Shown one piece after another: positions 38,570 through 46,031 of a stretch of DNA of 64,000 nucleotides. Made by a program: the position numbers and the translations under genes. The stretch is from positions 1 through 64,000 of the forward strand of contig NZ_BOMY01000044.1 in NCBI RefSeq assembly GCF_016862435.1, read 5' to 3'. Position 1 is the stretch's first letter. The number at the start of each line of letters is the position of its first letter. The notes under the pieces were generated by a model, which was not told the DNA's origin, did no database searches, and worked only from the letters and a program-made list of their open reading frames with translations. This DNA comes from Paractinoplanes tereljensis. GTDB taxonomy: Bacteria; Actinomycetota; Actinomycetes; Mycobacteriales; Micromonosporaceae.

Positions 38570-39411
38570 CCCTCTCCCAGGCCGAATTCACCTACGTCTC
38601 GACGCTGGTCCGGAAGGAAGCCTCCATCGTCCTTGCCCCGGGCAAGGAATACCTGGTGGAGGCCCGGCTGATCCCGGTCGCCCGGGCGGTCGGGGCGGCC
38701 AACGTCAACGAGTTCCTCGCCGAGCTCCAGCGCCGGCCGAACCCGGCCAACCAGCGCCGGATCATCGATGCGCTGACCACCAATGAGACCTCGTGGTTCC
38801 GTGACCGGGAGCCGTTCCTGGCGCTCACCGACGTGGTGCTGCCCGAGCTGATCAAGTCGCGGGCCTCCACCCGCAAGATCCGGATCTGGTCGGCCGCCAG
38901 TTCGAGCGGTCAGGAGGCGTACAGCCTGGCCATCACGATGCAGGAGAACCTGCCGCCGGGCTGGTCGTACGAGATCATGGGAACCGACATCTCCACCGAG
39001 ATGGTCAAGCGGGCCGAAGCGGCCGAGTACAGCCAGGTCGAGGTCAACCGGGGTCTGCCGGCCCAGCAGCTGGTGCAGTACTTCGAGCGGGCCGGTGCGC
39101 ACTGGCGGATCACCGCGCCGCTGCGCAAGAACGTCTCGTTCCGGCTGATGAACCTGACCGCGCCGCTGCCGGCGATGCAGCCCTTCGACATCGTCTTCCT
39201 GCGCAACGTCCTGATCTATTTCGACGTCGCGACGAAGCGGACCGTGTTGCAGAACGCGGCCAAGCTTCTCCGCCCCGACGGATGGCTCTTCCTCGGCGCG
39301 GCCGAGACGACCATCGGGATCGACGACAACTACGAGCGGGTGGCCGCCGGCCGCACCTCTGCCTACCGAGTCCGTAATGGGGTGCCCGCGGGCGCTCCGA
39401 GAAGGGGATGA
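38566..39411 (+). CDS. cheR: Chemotaxis methyltransferase CheR
   Basis: A 281-residue S-adenosylmethionine-dependent methyltransferase that methylates receptor glutamates. The N-terminal helical domain (FTYVSTLVRKEASIVLAPGKEYLVEARL) is followed by the catalytic domain with TTNETSWFRDREPF, the SAM-binding IRIWSAASSSGQEAYSLA, ILGTD-like EIMGTDISTEMVKRA, and FDIVFLRNVLIYFD. ATG 38566 overlaps the cheB stop (ATGA), so I take it over upstream in-frame codons lying inside cheB. It forms the methylation pair with CheB, though no receptor gene is in the window. Confidence 0.96.
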   Translation: MTLSQAEFTYVSTLVRKEASIVLAPGKEYLVEARLIPVARAVGAANVNEFLAELQRRPNPANQRRIIDALTTNETSWFRDREPFLALTDVVLPELIKSRASTRKIRIWSAASSSGQEAYSLAITMQENLPPGWSYEIMGTDISTEMVKRAEAAEYSQVEVNRGLPAQQLVQYFERAGAHWRITAPLRKNVSFRLMNLTAPLPAMQPFDIVFLRNVLIYFDVATKRTVLQNAAKLLRPDGWLFLGAAETTIGIDDNYERVAAGRTSAYRVRNGVPAGAPRRG

Positions 39412-39418
39412 CGCCGCG

Positions 39419-39805
39419 ATGCGCGCCATGGTGATCGACGACTCCCGCGCGATGCGCATGATCCTCAAGCGCATTGTCACGAAGCTGAACTTCGATGCGG
39501 TGGAAGCAGGCGACGGCAAGGAAGCTCTCGACCTGCTCACCGAGATGCCCGAGGTGCCGGAACTGGCCCTCATCGACTGGAACATGCCCAACATGAACGG
39601 GCTCGAGTTCGTCATCCACGTCCGCGCCGATCCGCGTCTGCGGGAGATGACGCTGGTCATGGTCACCACCGAGAGCGAACAGAGCCAGATCGTGCGAGCG
39701 CTCGCCGCGGGCGCCCACGAGTACGTGATCAAGCCCTTCACCGAGGGCGCGATGATTGAAAAGCTGGCCCTGCTGGGCCTCGTCCCGACCGGAGCAAACT
39801 CATGA
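39419..39805 (+). CDS. cheY: CheY-type response regulator (first copy)
   Basis: A 128-residue single-domain receiver. It has Asp7/Asp8 (VIDDSRAM), phospho-acceptor Asp53 (LIDWNMPNMNG), Thr83/Thr84 (MVTTES) and Lys105 (YVIKPF). I start at ATG 39419 since AGAAGGGG (39400-39407) precedes it and the alternative would add a 14-residue tail from within cheR. The WNMP element marks flagellar CheY proteins that bind FliM. It overlaps the CheX gene by four bases, suggesting this CheY is dephosphorylated by that CheX. Confidence 0.93.
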   Translation: MRAMVIDDSRAMRMILKRIVTKLNFDAVEAGDGKEALDLLTEMPEVPELALIDWNMPNMNGLEFVIHVRADPRLREMTLVMVTTESEQSQIVRALAAGAHEYVIKPFTEGAMIEKLALLGLVPTGANS

Positions 39806-40290
39806 GTGTCGAAGTCGAGGTCAATGAGGATGACCTCGCCGAGATGGTAGGACAAGTCTGGGAGTCGTACCTGGATCCGGAGGGCATCAACCCGCTGATC
39901 CCGACGTACGACGAGAACCAGCCCTCCGAGGTGCATTCCTCGGTCTCCATCAGCGGTTCCTGGACCGGGCATCTGGTCTACGCATCCTCCATCTCGGCGG
40001 CCCGTCGAGCCGCCGCCGCCTTCCTGGCGATGGAACCGGAGGAGGTGAGCGAGGACGATATGTCCGATGTGTTGGGCGAGCTCGCCAACATCGTCGGCGG
40101 CAACGTCAAGGCCATGCTGCCGCCCGGCGCCTTCCTCTCCCTGCCCCAGGTAGTCCTGGCCCCCGAATCGTCGGCTCGGTACCCGAATACCGAGCGGATC
40201 GGGGGCGTCTACGGCCTCTGGGAAGACGAACCCGTGTCCATTTCCATGTGGCACAGCCGCGCGGAGAAGAGTGAGGAGGAGAGTGCATGA
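39802..40290 (+). CDS. cheX: CheX-type CheY-P phosphatase
   Basis: A 162-residue protein of the CheC/CheX/FliY phosphatase family. The single active helix carries the ExxN motif, Glu93 and Asn96 (LGELANIVGGNVKAML), as in CheX; the central strand VSISGSWTGHLVYASS is also typical. It should dephosphorylate CheY-P and end the signal. Its start overlaps cheY by four bases, and its stop overlaps the second cheY by four bases (ATGA), so it lies exactly between two response regulators. No CheZ is present. Confidence 0.87.
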   Translation: MSVEVEVNEDDLAEMVGQVWESYLDPEGINPLIPTYDENQPSEVHSSVSISGSWTGHLVYASSISAARRAAAAFLAMEPEEVSEDDMSDVLGELANIVGGNVKAMLPPGAFLSLPQVVLAPESSARYPNTERIGGVYGLWEDEPVSISMWHSRAEKSEEESA

Positions 40291-40649
40291 AGATTCTCAT
40301 CGCCGACGACAGTCGGGTCATGCGGCAGATCGTGGTCCGCACGCTGCGGCAGGCCGGCTTCGGTGACCACGATCTGATCGAGGCCACGAATGGTCGGGAA
40401 GCCTTCGACATGACCAAGTCGGAGAACCCTGATCTGGTGCTGTCCGACTGGAATATGCCCGAAATGACAGGTATTGAGGTGCTTCGTCAGCTTCGGGCGG
40501 CGGGTAATGCCGTGAAGTTCGGTTTCGTGACGTCGGAGAGTACGCCTGAGATGAAGGATCAGGCGGACGCTGCCGGTGCACTCTTTTTCATCGTGAAGCC
40601 CTTCTCGGCTGAGCGATTCGACGAGGTATTCGCTCCGATTTTGGGATGA
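40287..40649 (+). CDS. cheY: CheY-type response regulator (second copy)
   Basis: A 120-residue single-domain receiver: Asp7/Asp8 (IADDSRVM), phospho-acceptor Asp54 (LSDWNMPEMTG), Thr82/Ser83 (VTSES) and Lys104 (IVKPF). It diverges from the first CheY (for example FGFVTSES instead of LVMVTTES) but keeps WNMP. Third codon positions in 40380-40640 contain more A/T than in neighbours, the one gene of the cluster with clearly different codon use. It is followed after seven bases by a second CheC-like phosphatase gene. One CheY may be the motor-binding form and the other a phosphate sink; which is which cannot be told. Confidence 0.93.
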   Translation: MKILIADDSRVMRQIVVRTLRQAGFGDHDLIEATNGREAFDMTKSENPDLVLSDWNMPEMTGIEVLRQLRAAGNAVKFGFVTSESTPEMKDQADAAGALFFIVKPFSAERFDEVFAPILG

Positions 40650-40656
40650 TTAAGAC

Positions 40657-41145
40657 ATGTCCGACGTATCGGTTCTTCCTGGCACAGTGGCCGTTCGCAA
40701 CCTCTTCGAGGACCTGCTCGGCCGAGAAGTGACCGTCAGCCCCGGCGATCCGATCTCCGCTGAGGAGATCGCTACGGCGACGGTCGCGATTTTCACCGAC
40801 ACCGCACAGAACATCTACGGCGTGATGGGGATGGACCTCGCCCTGTCGGCCAACGCGGGCGCCGCGCTCGGCCTGATGCCGGCCGGTGCCGCCGAGGACA
40901 GCATCGACGAGAAGAAGTTGTTCCCGAACCTCGCCGAGAACGTCTTCGAGCTCTGCAACGTGCTGACCAGCCTGCTCAACCGGGAGGGTGGCCCGCACAT
41001 CAAGATGTACCAGGTGATCTACCCCGGTGACCCGCTGCCGGCGGACGCCCGAGCGCACCTGATGGCGCTCGGCCGCCGGGTCGACCTGCAGGTCGAGGTC
41101 AACCGGTACGGCAAGGGGAAGTTCAGCCTGTCCCTGGCGCCCTGA
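40657..41145 (+). CDS. CheC-like phosphatase-fold protein
   Basis: A 162-residue protein with one phosphatase-type helix, LAENVFELCNVLTSLLN, containing ExxN (Glu98, Asn101). The flanking strands (ATVAIFTDTAQNIYGVMGMDLALSANAGAALG, VDLQVEVNRYGKGKFSLSL) fit the CheC/CheX fold. The overall similarity to CheX next door is low. Gene order cheY-cheX-cheY-this gene suggests it acts on the second CheY. It ends the chemotaxis transcript before a strong terminator with a T-run. Confidence in the fold is moderate; enzyme activity is inferred. Confidence 0.7.
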   Translation: MSDVSVLPGTVAVRNLFEDLLGREVTVSPGDPISAEEIATATVAIFTDTAQNIYGVMGMDLALSANAGAALGLMPAGAAEDSIDEKKLFPNLAENVFELCNVLTSLLNREGGPHIKMYQVIYPGDPLPADARAHLMALGRRVDLQVEVNRYGKGKFSLSLAP

Positions 41146-41167
41146 CCGTTCCACCAACAGAATGCAT

Positions 41168-41202
41168 CGCGGGCTCGCCTAACGGCGGGCCCGCGGTTTT
41201 TT
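41168..41202 (+). terminator. Intrinsic terminator after the che operon
   Basis: CGCGGGCTCGCC (41168-41179) pairs with GGCGGGCCCGCG (41184-41195) over 12 positions, one of them G-U, around a TAAC loop, and is followed by a G and TTTTTT (41197-41202). A true T-run is rare in this genome, so this is a well-defined end of the chemotaxis transcript. Confidence 0.85.
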
Positions 41203-41206
41203 GTGG

Positions 41207-41234
41207 CTAAGCAAAGACCGGGGGCGGTCGAAGC
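41207..41234 (+). promoter_or_regulatory. FliA-type promoter for flgD-flgE, probably leaderless
   Basis: CTAA (41207-41210), 16 bases, GTCGAAGC (41227-41234), one mismatch from CTCA in the -35. Only seven bases separate the -10 element from the flgD ATG at 41242, the same distance as in front of fliM, so transcription probably begins at or next to the start codon. It lies directly behind the che terminator. Confidence 0.55.
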
Positions 41235-41241
41235 GTAGGTT

Positions 41242-41841
41242 ATGACCTCGCCGACTTCTGGAATATCGGGCAATCCGGGTATTACCGGAGCAAATGCCCC
41301 AGCCTCCTCGAAGAGTATCGGGGACAAGGCCAAAGACCTCGGGGACAAGGACACCTTCCTCAAGCTGCTGGTGGCTCAGCTCAAGTATCAGGACCCCAGC
41401 AACCCGGCCGACTCGACCCAATTCCTCGCGCAGACCGCACAGTTCACCCAGGTCGAGAAGCTCGGTGACATCGCCGACATGCTCAAATCGCAGCGCATGA
41501 TCGGCGTGAGCAGCCTGGTCGGGCACGAGGTCACCTACATGGACGAGAACGGCGGCCGGCAGACCGGCGTCGTCTCGGCCGCAAAGCTCAACGGAGACAG
41601 CGAACCGATGCTTCGGGTCGGGAACACGGATGTGCAGCTGTCCAAGGTCATGGAAGTCCAAGCACTGGGCCAGTCGACCGGTGGCACCGCCGCCGCCGCG
41701 GCGCCCGCCGCTGGTCTTTCCGCAGCTCTGGCCCAGGCTCAGGCCCAGGCCCAAGCAGCGGTCAAGCCGGCGGCCCAGCCGACGACCACCCCGCCGGCCG
41801 CCACCAAGGCCAACCCGGCGACCGGTCCCGCGACCGCCTGA
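41242..41841 (+). CDS. flgD: Flagellar hook assembly scaffold FlgD
   Basis: A 199-residue hook-capping protein that helps FlgE polymerise. The conserved N-terminal part is KDTFLKLLVAQLKYQDPSNPADSTQFLAQTAQFTQVEKLGDI (about 37-78), the export-competent region needed for hook capping. The C-terminal third is Ala/Pro/Gln-rich low complexity instead of the usual FnIII/TUDOR domains (a short one at about 95-140 remains), so it is a compact FlgD. It begins a two-gene unit with flgE, 33 bases apart, and seems to be read from a leaderless FliA-type promoter. Confidence 0.93.
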   Translation: MTSPTSGISGNPGITGANAPASSKSIGDKAKDLGDKDTFLKLLVAQLKYQDPSNPADSTQFLAQTAQFTQVEKLGDIADMLKSQRMIGVSSLVGHEVTYMDENGGRQTGVVSAAKLNGDSEPMLRVGNTDVQLSKVMEVQALGQSTGGTAAAAAPAAGLSAALAQAQAQAQAAVKPAAQPTTTPPAATKANPATGPATA

Positions 41842-41874
41842 TCTCGCGTTCTCTCTCCGTAAAGGAATCGATTC

Positions 41875-43149
41875 ATGCTGCGTTCTCTGTACTCCGGCAT
41901 CAGCGGCCTGCACGCGCACCAGCAGATGATGGACGTCACCGGTAACAACATCGCCAACGTCAACACCGTCGGCTACAAGGCCAGCACCGTGCAGTTCCAG
42001 GACACGCTCAGCCAGATGCTGGGCGCGGCCGGTGCCCCGCAGAACGGCCAGGGCGGCACCAACCCGGCTCAGGTCGGCCTCGGTGTGCGCAACGCCGGCA
42101 TCCTCTCCAACTGGGCCCAGGGCTCGCAGGAGACCACCGGCCGATCCGGCGACATGATGATTCAGGGTGACGGCTTCTTCATCACCCGCAGCGGCGGGGA
42201 AAACCTGTACACCCGGGCCGGTTCGTTCTCCTTCGACGGAAACGGCCTGCTGACCACCGCCACCGGCGAGCCGGTGCAGGGCTGGACCGCGGTGGACGGA
42301 GTGGTCAACGCGGCCGGCAAACCGGGTGACATCACGATGCCGCTGGGCAGCACGATCCCACCCAAGGCAACCTCGACGGTCACCCTCAAGGGCAACCTGA
42401 GCAGCGACGACATCCCGAACTCGACGGATCCCACGAACTCCGGCCTGAACTACGTCACGACGATCCCGGTCAAGGTCTATGACGCGCAGGGCGCGACACA
42501 TACGGTCACTGCCAAATTCAGCCGTACGGCCAACGACAACGTCGCCGACACCTCAGCCTGGAAGGTGGAGCTCTTCAAGGAGGGCGTCGACACCACCACC
42601 GGCACCTCGTTCGCCGACACCACGATGAACTTCGAGGCGGGTAAGTCGACCGACGGGTCCGGCGCGGCGGTGACCACGCTCGCGCTCGGTACCGCCCCGG
42701 ACGCGTACACCCTCGACGTCAAGGACATGACCTCGTTCTCCGGCCTTTCCGACGCCCGGGTCTTCGACACCGACGGCCAATCGGCCGGCGCGCTGACCTC
42801 GCTGTCGTACACGGTCTCCGACACCGGCCAGATCATCGGCGTCTACAGCAACGGTCTGAAGCAAGTTCTCGGGCAGATCGCCATGGCGACCTTCAAGAAC
42901 GTCAACGGCCTGGAGAAGACCGGCGACTCCTCGTACCGCTCGACCGTCAACTCCGGTTACGCCCAAGTGGGCCTGCCGGCCAGTGCCGGCATGGGTCAGG
43001 TCATCAGCGGCGCGCTGGAGATGTCAAACGTCGACCTCGCGCAGGAGTTCACCAACCTGGTCATCGCCCAGCGTGGCTTCCAGGCGAACTCCCGGGTCAT
43101 CACTACCTCAGACGAGCTCCTGCAGGAGCTCGTCAGCATGAAGCGCTAG
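41875..43149 (+). CDS. flgE: Flagellar hook protein FlgE
   Basis: A 424-residue hook protein forming the universal joint. The N-terminal rod/hook signature is LRSLYSGISGLHAHQQMMDVTGNNIANVNTVGYKAS. The middle region (about 95-330) has the FlgE D1/D2-like beta domains (EPVQGWTAVDGVVNAAG). The C-terminal helix SNVDLAQEFTNLVIAQRGFQANSRVITTSDELLQELVSMKR is standard. It follows flgD and ends before a terminator hairpin. The size is in the usual range. Confidence 0.96.
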   Translation: MLRSLYSGISGLHAHQQMMDVTGNNIANVNTVGYKASTVQFQDTLSQMLGAAGAPQNGQGGTNPAQVGLGVRNAGILSNWAQGSQETTGRSGDMMIQGDGFFITRSGGENLYTRAGSFSFDGNGLLTTATGEPVQGWTAVDGVVNAAGKPGDITMPLGSTIPPKATSTVTLKGNLSSDDIPNSTDPTNSGLNYVTTIPVKVYDAQGATHTVTAKFSRTANDNVADTSAWKVELFKEGVDTTTGTSFADTTMNFEAGKSTDGSGAAVTTLALGTAPDAYTLDVKDMTSFSGLSDARVFDTDGQSAGALTSLSYTVSDTGQIIGVYSNGLKQVLGQIAMATFKNVNGLEKTGDSSYRSTVNSGYAQVGLPASAGMGQVISGALEMSNVDLAQEFTNLVIAQRGFQANSRVITTSDELLQELVSMKR

Positions 43150-43166
43150 TAGTAACAGTCGGCCGG

Positions 43167-43202
43167 CGGCCGGGATGGGCACTCGCGTGCCTGTCCCGGC
43201 CG
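43167..43202 (+). terminator. Hairpin after flgE
   Basis: CGGCCGGGATGGGCAC (43167-43182) and GTGCCTGTCCCGGCCG (43187-43202) form a 16-position stem with two G-U pairs and a TCGC loop, 17 bases after the flgE stop. There is no T-run. It separates flgD-flgE from the flbD-mot transcript. Confidence 0.75.
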
Positions 43203-43223
43203 TCCGTATATAGCCGAACGGCT

Positions 43224-43241
43224 GCACCCGTAGTGCGACCG
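43224..43241 (+). promoter_or_regulatory. TcrA-box-like direct repeat before the flbD promoter
   Basis: GCACCCG-TAGT-GCGACCG matches GCA(A/C)CCG-N4-GCA(A/C)CCG, the TcrA box as I recall it, with one mismatch. It ends seven bases before the CTCA of the FliA-type promoter, the right place for an activator contacting RNA polymerase. Confidence 0.5.
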
Positions 43242-43248
43242 GTTGGAT

Positions 43249-43277
43249 CTCATCAGCAACCGTCAAGTCGCCGAAGT
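43249..43277 (+). promoter_or_regulatory. FliA-type promoter for flbD-motA-motB-fliL
   Basis: CTCA (43249-43252), 17 bases, GCCGAAGT (43270-43277). The transcript would start near 43285 and give a leader of about 58 bases before flbD, which has an AAGGATGG ribosome site (43329-43336). Confidence 0.7.
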
Positions 43278-43342
43278 TACATATGAAAGCGGGCCACGGA
43301 CGGCCAACCAGCCAGGACCCACACCACCAAGGATGGATGTAA

Positions 43343-43627
43343 GTGATCCTCGTAACTCGCCTAAACGGTGCCGTGTTCGCCCTGAATCCGGACCTGATCG
43401 AGCGTGTGGAATGCACGCCCGACACGGTCGTAACGCTGGTCGACGGTACCAAGTACATCGTCGCCGAGTCCGTGCCCGAGTTCATCGACTCGGTTCGCCA
43501 CTACCGGGCCTCGCTTATCGCCCAAGCGAGTCGCCTGGAGGCAGAACCTGCGCCAGTTGCCATGTCGTCCGCGGACGACGAAGACCACGACGCCAAGGTG
43601 CTTCCGCTGCACCGGAAGGAACGCTGA
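43343..43627 (+). CDS. flbD: Flagellar FlbD/SwrD-type protein
   Basis: A 94-residue protein of the FlbD family, the small protein encoded before motA in many Gram-positive clusters and known as SwrD in Bacillus subtilis, where it increases motor torque. The core MILVTRLNGAVFALNPDLIERVECTPDTVVTLVDGTKYIV matches the family; the last 35 residues are an acidic, His-containing tail (SADDEDHDAKVLPLHRKER) not found in the short members. GTG start. The stop overlaps motA by one base. Confidence 0.9.
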   Translation: MILVTRLNGAVFALNPDLIERVECTPDTVVTLVDGTKYIVAESVPEFIDSVRHYRASLIAQASRLEAEPAPVAMSSADDEDHDAKVLPLHRKER

Positions 43628-44415
43628 TGGACATCTCAACCATCGTCGGTGTAGTCGTATCCCTGGTGATCGTCTTCACCGTGCAGATCCTCGAGGGTGG
43701 TTCGCCTTCCTCGATCATCCTGATCCCCTCGATGCTGCTGGTGTTCGGCGGCGCGTTCATGGCCGGTATGGCCGGCGGTGTTCTGAAGGACGCGACCGGC
43801 GCCGGCAAGCAGCTGCAGAAGGCGTTCCTGGCCAAGGTCACGCCGCCGACGCAGCTGGTCGAGAACATCGTGAAGCTGGCCGAGCGGGCCCGCCGCGAGG
43901 GCCTGCTGGCCCTCGAGGACGCGGTCAAGACGGTTGAGCACCCCTTCCTGAAGCGCGGTCTGCAGCTGGCGATCGACGGCACCGACCCGGAGGAGCTGCA
44001 CGACATCCTCCACGCCGAGATCGCGGCCAAGAAGAAGGCCGACAAGGCCAGCTCCAAGCTCTTCGAGAACATGGGCGGTTACGCCCCGACGATCGGCATC
44101 ATCGGCACGGTCATGGGCCTCGTGCACGTGCTCGAGAACCTGAACAAGCCGGAGACGCTGGGTCACTCGATCTCCGCGGCGTTCGTCGCCACCCTCTGGG
44201 GTGTGCTCAGCGCCAACCTGATCTGGCTCCCGGTCGCCGCTCGTCTGACCCGCCTCAGCGCGGTCGAGGCGGAGGAGATGGAGCTGGTAGTTGACGGTGT
44301 CCTCGCCATCCAGGCCGGCTCTAACCCGCGTCTGGTCGCCCAGAAGCTCCGCAGCCTCCTCCCGCCGGACGAGGCCAAGAAGGCCGAGGCGGCCTCCACC
44401 AAGAAGGCGGCGTAA
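43627..44415 (+). CDS. motA: Flagellar motor stator protein MotA
   Basis: A 262-residue stator subunit with four membrane helices (about 5-22, 32-50, 150-170, 185-205). The ion-path segments GGYAPTIGIIGTVMGLVHVL and GHSISAAFVATLWGVLSANLIWLPVA contain the conserved Pro and Thr residues, and the cytoplasmic loop holds charged residues that touch FliG (RREGLLALEDAVK). A C-terminal Lys/Ala tail ends it. It is coupled to flbD and three bases from motB. With MotB it turns ion flow into torque; the ion is not certain from sequence. Confidence 0.95.
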   Translation: MDISTIVGVVVSLVIVFTVQILEGGSPSSIILIPSMLLVFGGAFMAGMAGGVLKDATGAGKQLQKAFLAKVTPPTQLVENIVKLAERARREGLLALEDAVKTVEHPFLKRGLQLAIDGTDPEELHDILHAEIAAKKKADKASSKLFENMGGYAPTIGIIGTVMGLVHVLENLNKPETLGHSISAAFVATLWGVLSANLIWLPVAARLTRLSAVEAEEMELVVDGVLAIQAGSNPRLVAQKLRSLLPPDEAKKAEAASTKKAA

Positions 44416-44418
44416 CGC

Positions 44419-45450
44419 ATGAGCTCAGGTGGTGGGGGTCGTCGTAAGAAGGCTCACGAGGAACACGAGGAGCACGTCAATCACGAGCGCTGGCTCGTTT
44501 CGTACGCCGACATGCTCACCCTGCTGTTCGTGCTCTTCGTGGTTCTCTACTCGATGTCCGACGTCAACATGAAGAAGTTCGCCCAGCTGGCCTCGGGTCT
44601 GTCGCAGGGCTTCGGTGCACAGAGCGCCGCGTTCTCCGGCTCGCAGTCAACGCTGGACGGCGCCGGCCAGAGCGCCGAGATCGTGCAGATCGACCCGGGT
44701 GCCAACCCGGGTGACGGCAAGACCGGCACGTCGAACATGACCGAGAAGGAGAAGGCGGCCGTCGAGGCAGCCGTCAAGGCCGAGGACCGGCTCAAGGCTT
44801 CGCAGAGCGCCCAGGCGGCCACCAAGGAAGCCCAGGACCTGAAGAACGTCGAGAACAAGTTGGCCGACGCGCTGACCAAGGCCGGCCAGCTCAACAACGT
44901 GAAGTTCACGATCGACAAGCGCGGCCTGGTGGTCACCATCGTCACCAACGAGGTGGTGTTCGCCGGTAACCGGGCCGACCTGAAGTCCGGGGGCAAGAAG
45001 ATCCTTGACGCGCTGGCACCGACGCTGGCCAAGCTGAAGAACAACATCGAGGTCGACGGCAACACCAACCAGCTCAAAGCGGTCACCACGTACTACCCGA
45101 GCGGCTGGGAGCTCTCCGCGGCTCGCGCCTCGACCACGGTCCGGTACCTGTCCGGTCACGGGGTCGCCAAGAACCGGCTCAGTGCGGTCGGCTTCTCGGA
45201 CACCAAGCCGCTGATCGACCCGAAGGACCCGCGCTCGATCACGATGAACCGCCGGGTGGACGTCGTTGTCCTCACCACCCTCCCGGCCGACCAGGCGGCG
45301 CTGCTGCCGGCCGCAGCCGGCTCGGACGCCAAGCTGCACACCGGTCAGACCACAGCCCAGGCCGCGGCCTTGGAGAAGGCAGTCGAGCAGGCGAACACCG
45401 CAGCAGAGACGTCCGGTTCCACCACCAATTCCACGACCACGCACGACTGA
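44419..45450 (+). CDS. motB: Flagellar motor stator protein MotB
   Basis: A 343-residue stator subunit. The single membrane helix begins at the ion-binding Asp31 in SYADMLTLLFVLFVVLYSMS, equal to Asp32 of E. coli. A long Ala/Lys/Glu helical linker (about 60-160) precedes the OmpA-like peptidoglycan-binding domain at about 195-290 (GWELSAARASTTVRYLSGHGVAKNRLSAVGFSDTKPL, NRRVDVVVL). The C-terminal 50 residues are low-complexity Ala/Thr. The His-rich N-terminus (HEEHEEHVNHERW) is cytoplasmic. It anchors the stator to the wall. Confidence 0.95.
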   Translation: MSSGGGGRRKKAHEEHEEHVNHERWLVSYADMLTLLFVLFVVLYSMSDVNMKKFAQLASGLSQGFGAQSAAFSGSQSTLDGAGQSAEIVQIDPGANPGDGKTGTSNMTEKEKAAVEAAVKAEDRLKASQSAQAATKEAQDLKNVENKLADALTKAGQLNNVKFTIDKRGLVVTIVTNEVVFAGNRADLKSGGKKILDALAPTLAKLKNNIEVDGNTNQLKAVTTYYPSGWELSAARASTTVRYLSGHGVAKNRLSAVGFSDTKPLIDPKDPRSITMNRRVDVVVLTTLPADQAALLPAAAGSDAKLHTGQTTAQAAALEKAVEQANTAAETSGSTTNSTTTHD

Positions 45451-45463
45451 CGGGGGGATTCCA

Positions 45464-45919
45464 ATGGCTGACGAGAACAAGGAAAGCGCCGCTGAGGCGC
45501 CGAAGAAGTCCAAGAAGATGCTCATGATCATTGTGATCGCCGCAGTGGTGCTGATCGGTGGTGGGGCCGGCGCGTTCTTCATGCTGAAGGGCGGCTCGGC
45601 CGAGGCGAAGGCGCCGGAGAAGGGCTCGGTCACCGCGATCGACGACGCTCTGACCATCAACCTGGCCGACAGTCACTACCTCAAGCTCCAGTTCGCCCTG
45701 CAGCAGACCACCGACGCCGGCACCGAGGAGGTCGACACCAGCGAGGCGATCGAGCTGGCGATCGACGAGTACACCGGCAAGACCATCGCCGAGTTGGAGA
45801 CCGAGAAGGGCCGCGAGGCGATCAAGGAAGACCTGCTCAAGAAGATCGTGAAGGCTTACACCGAGGACAAGAAGGAAATGGTCATGGGCATCTACTACAC
45901 GGCCTTCGTGACCCAGTAA
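45464..45919 (+). CDS. fliL: Flagellar basal body-associated protein FliL
   Basis: A 151-residue protein with one membrane helix (about 18-40, KMLMIIVIAAVVLIGGGAGA) and an outside FliL domain (ALTINLADSHYLKLQFALQQTTD, then KDLL-like segments EAIKEDLLKKIVKAYTED). FliL rings surround stators and support torque. ATG 45464 has GGGGGG shortly upstream and gives the family's normal size. It ends the flbD-motA-motB-fliL transcript before a perfect hairpin. Confidence 0.92.
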   Translation: MADENKESAAEAPKKSKKMLMIIVIAAVVLIGGGAGAFFMLKGGSAEAKAPEKGSVTAIDDALTINLADSHYLKLQFALQQTTDAGTEEVDTSEAIELAIDEYTGKTIAELETEKGREAIKEDLLKKIVKAYTEDKKEMVMGIYYTAFVTQ

Positions 45920-45934
45920 TCCACTGAGGCGGAC

Positions 45935-45962
45935 GGGCGGGATCACTCCGGTGATCCCGCCC
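45935..45962 (+). terminator. Hairpin after fliL
   Basis: GGGCGGGATCAC (45935-45946) and GTGATCCCGCCC (45951-45962) form a perfect 12-bp stem with a TCCG loop, 15 bases after the fliL stop. It lies just before the fliM promoter. Confidence 0.75.
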
Positions 45963-45996
45963 ATTCGTCGATTTACGGCTAAATACGGCCCTCACG

Positions 45997-46024
45997 CTCA
46001 GCGGTTCAGGAAGTGAGCCGATGG
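45997..46024 (+). promoter_or_regulatory. FliA-type promoter for the fliM operon, probably leaderless
   Basis: CTCA (45997-46000), 16 bases, GCCGATGG (46017-46024) is the best match to the FliA pattern in the window. The fliM GTG begins at 46032, seven bases after the -10 element, and no ribosome site lies between, so the mRNA likely starts at the start codon. Confidence 0.75.
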
Positions 46025-46031
46025 GGACGAC

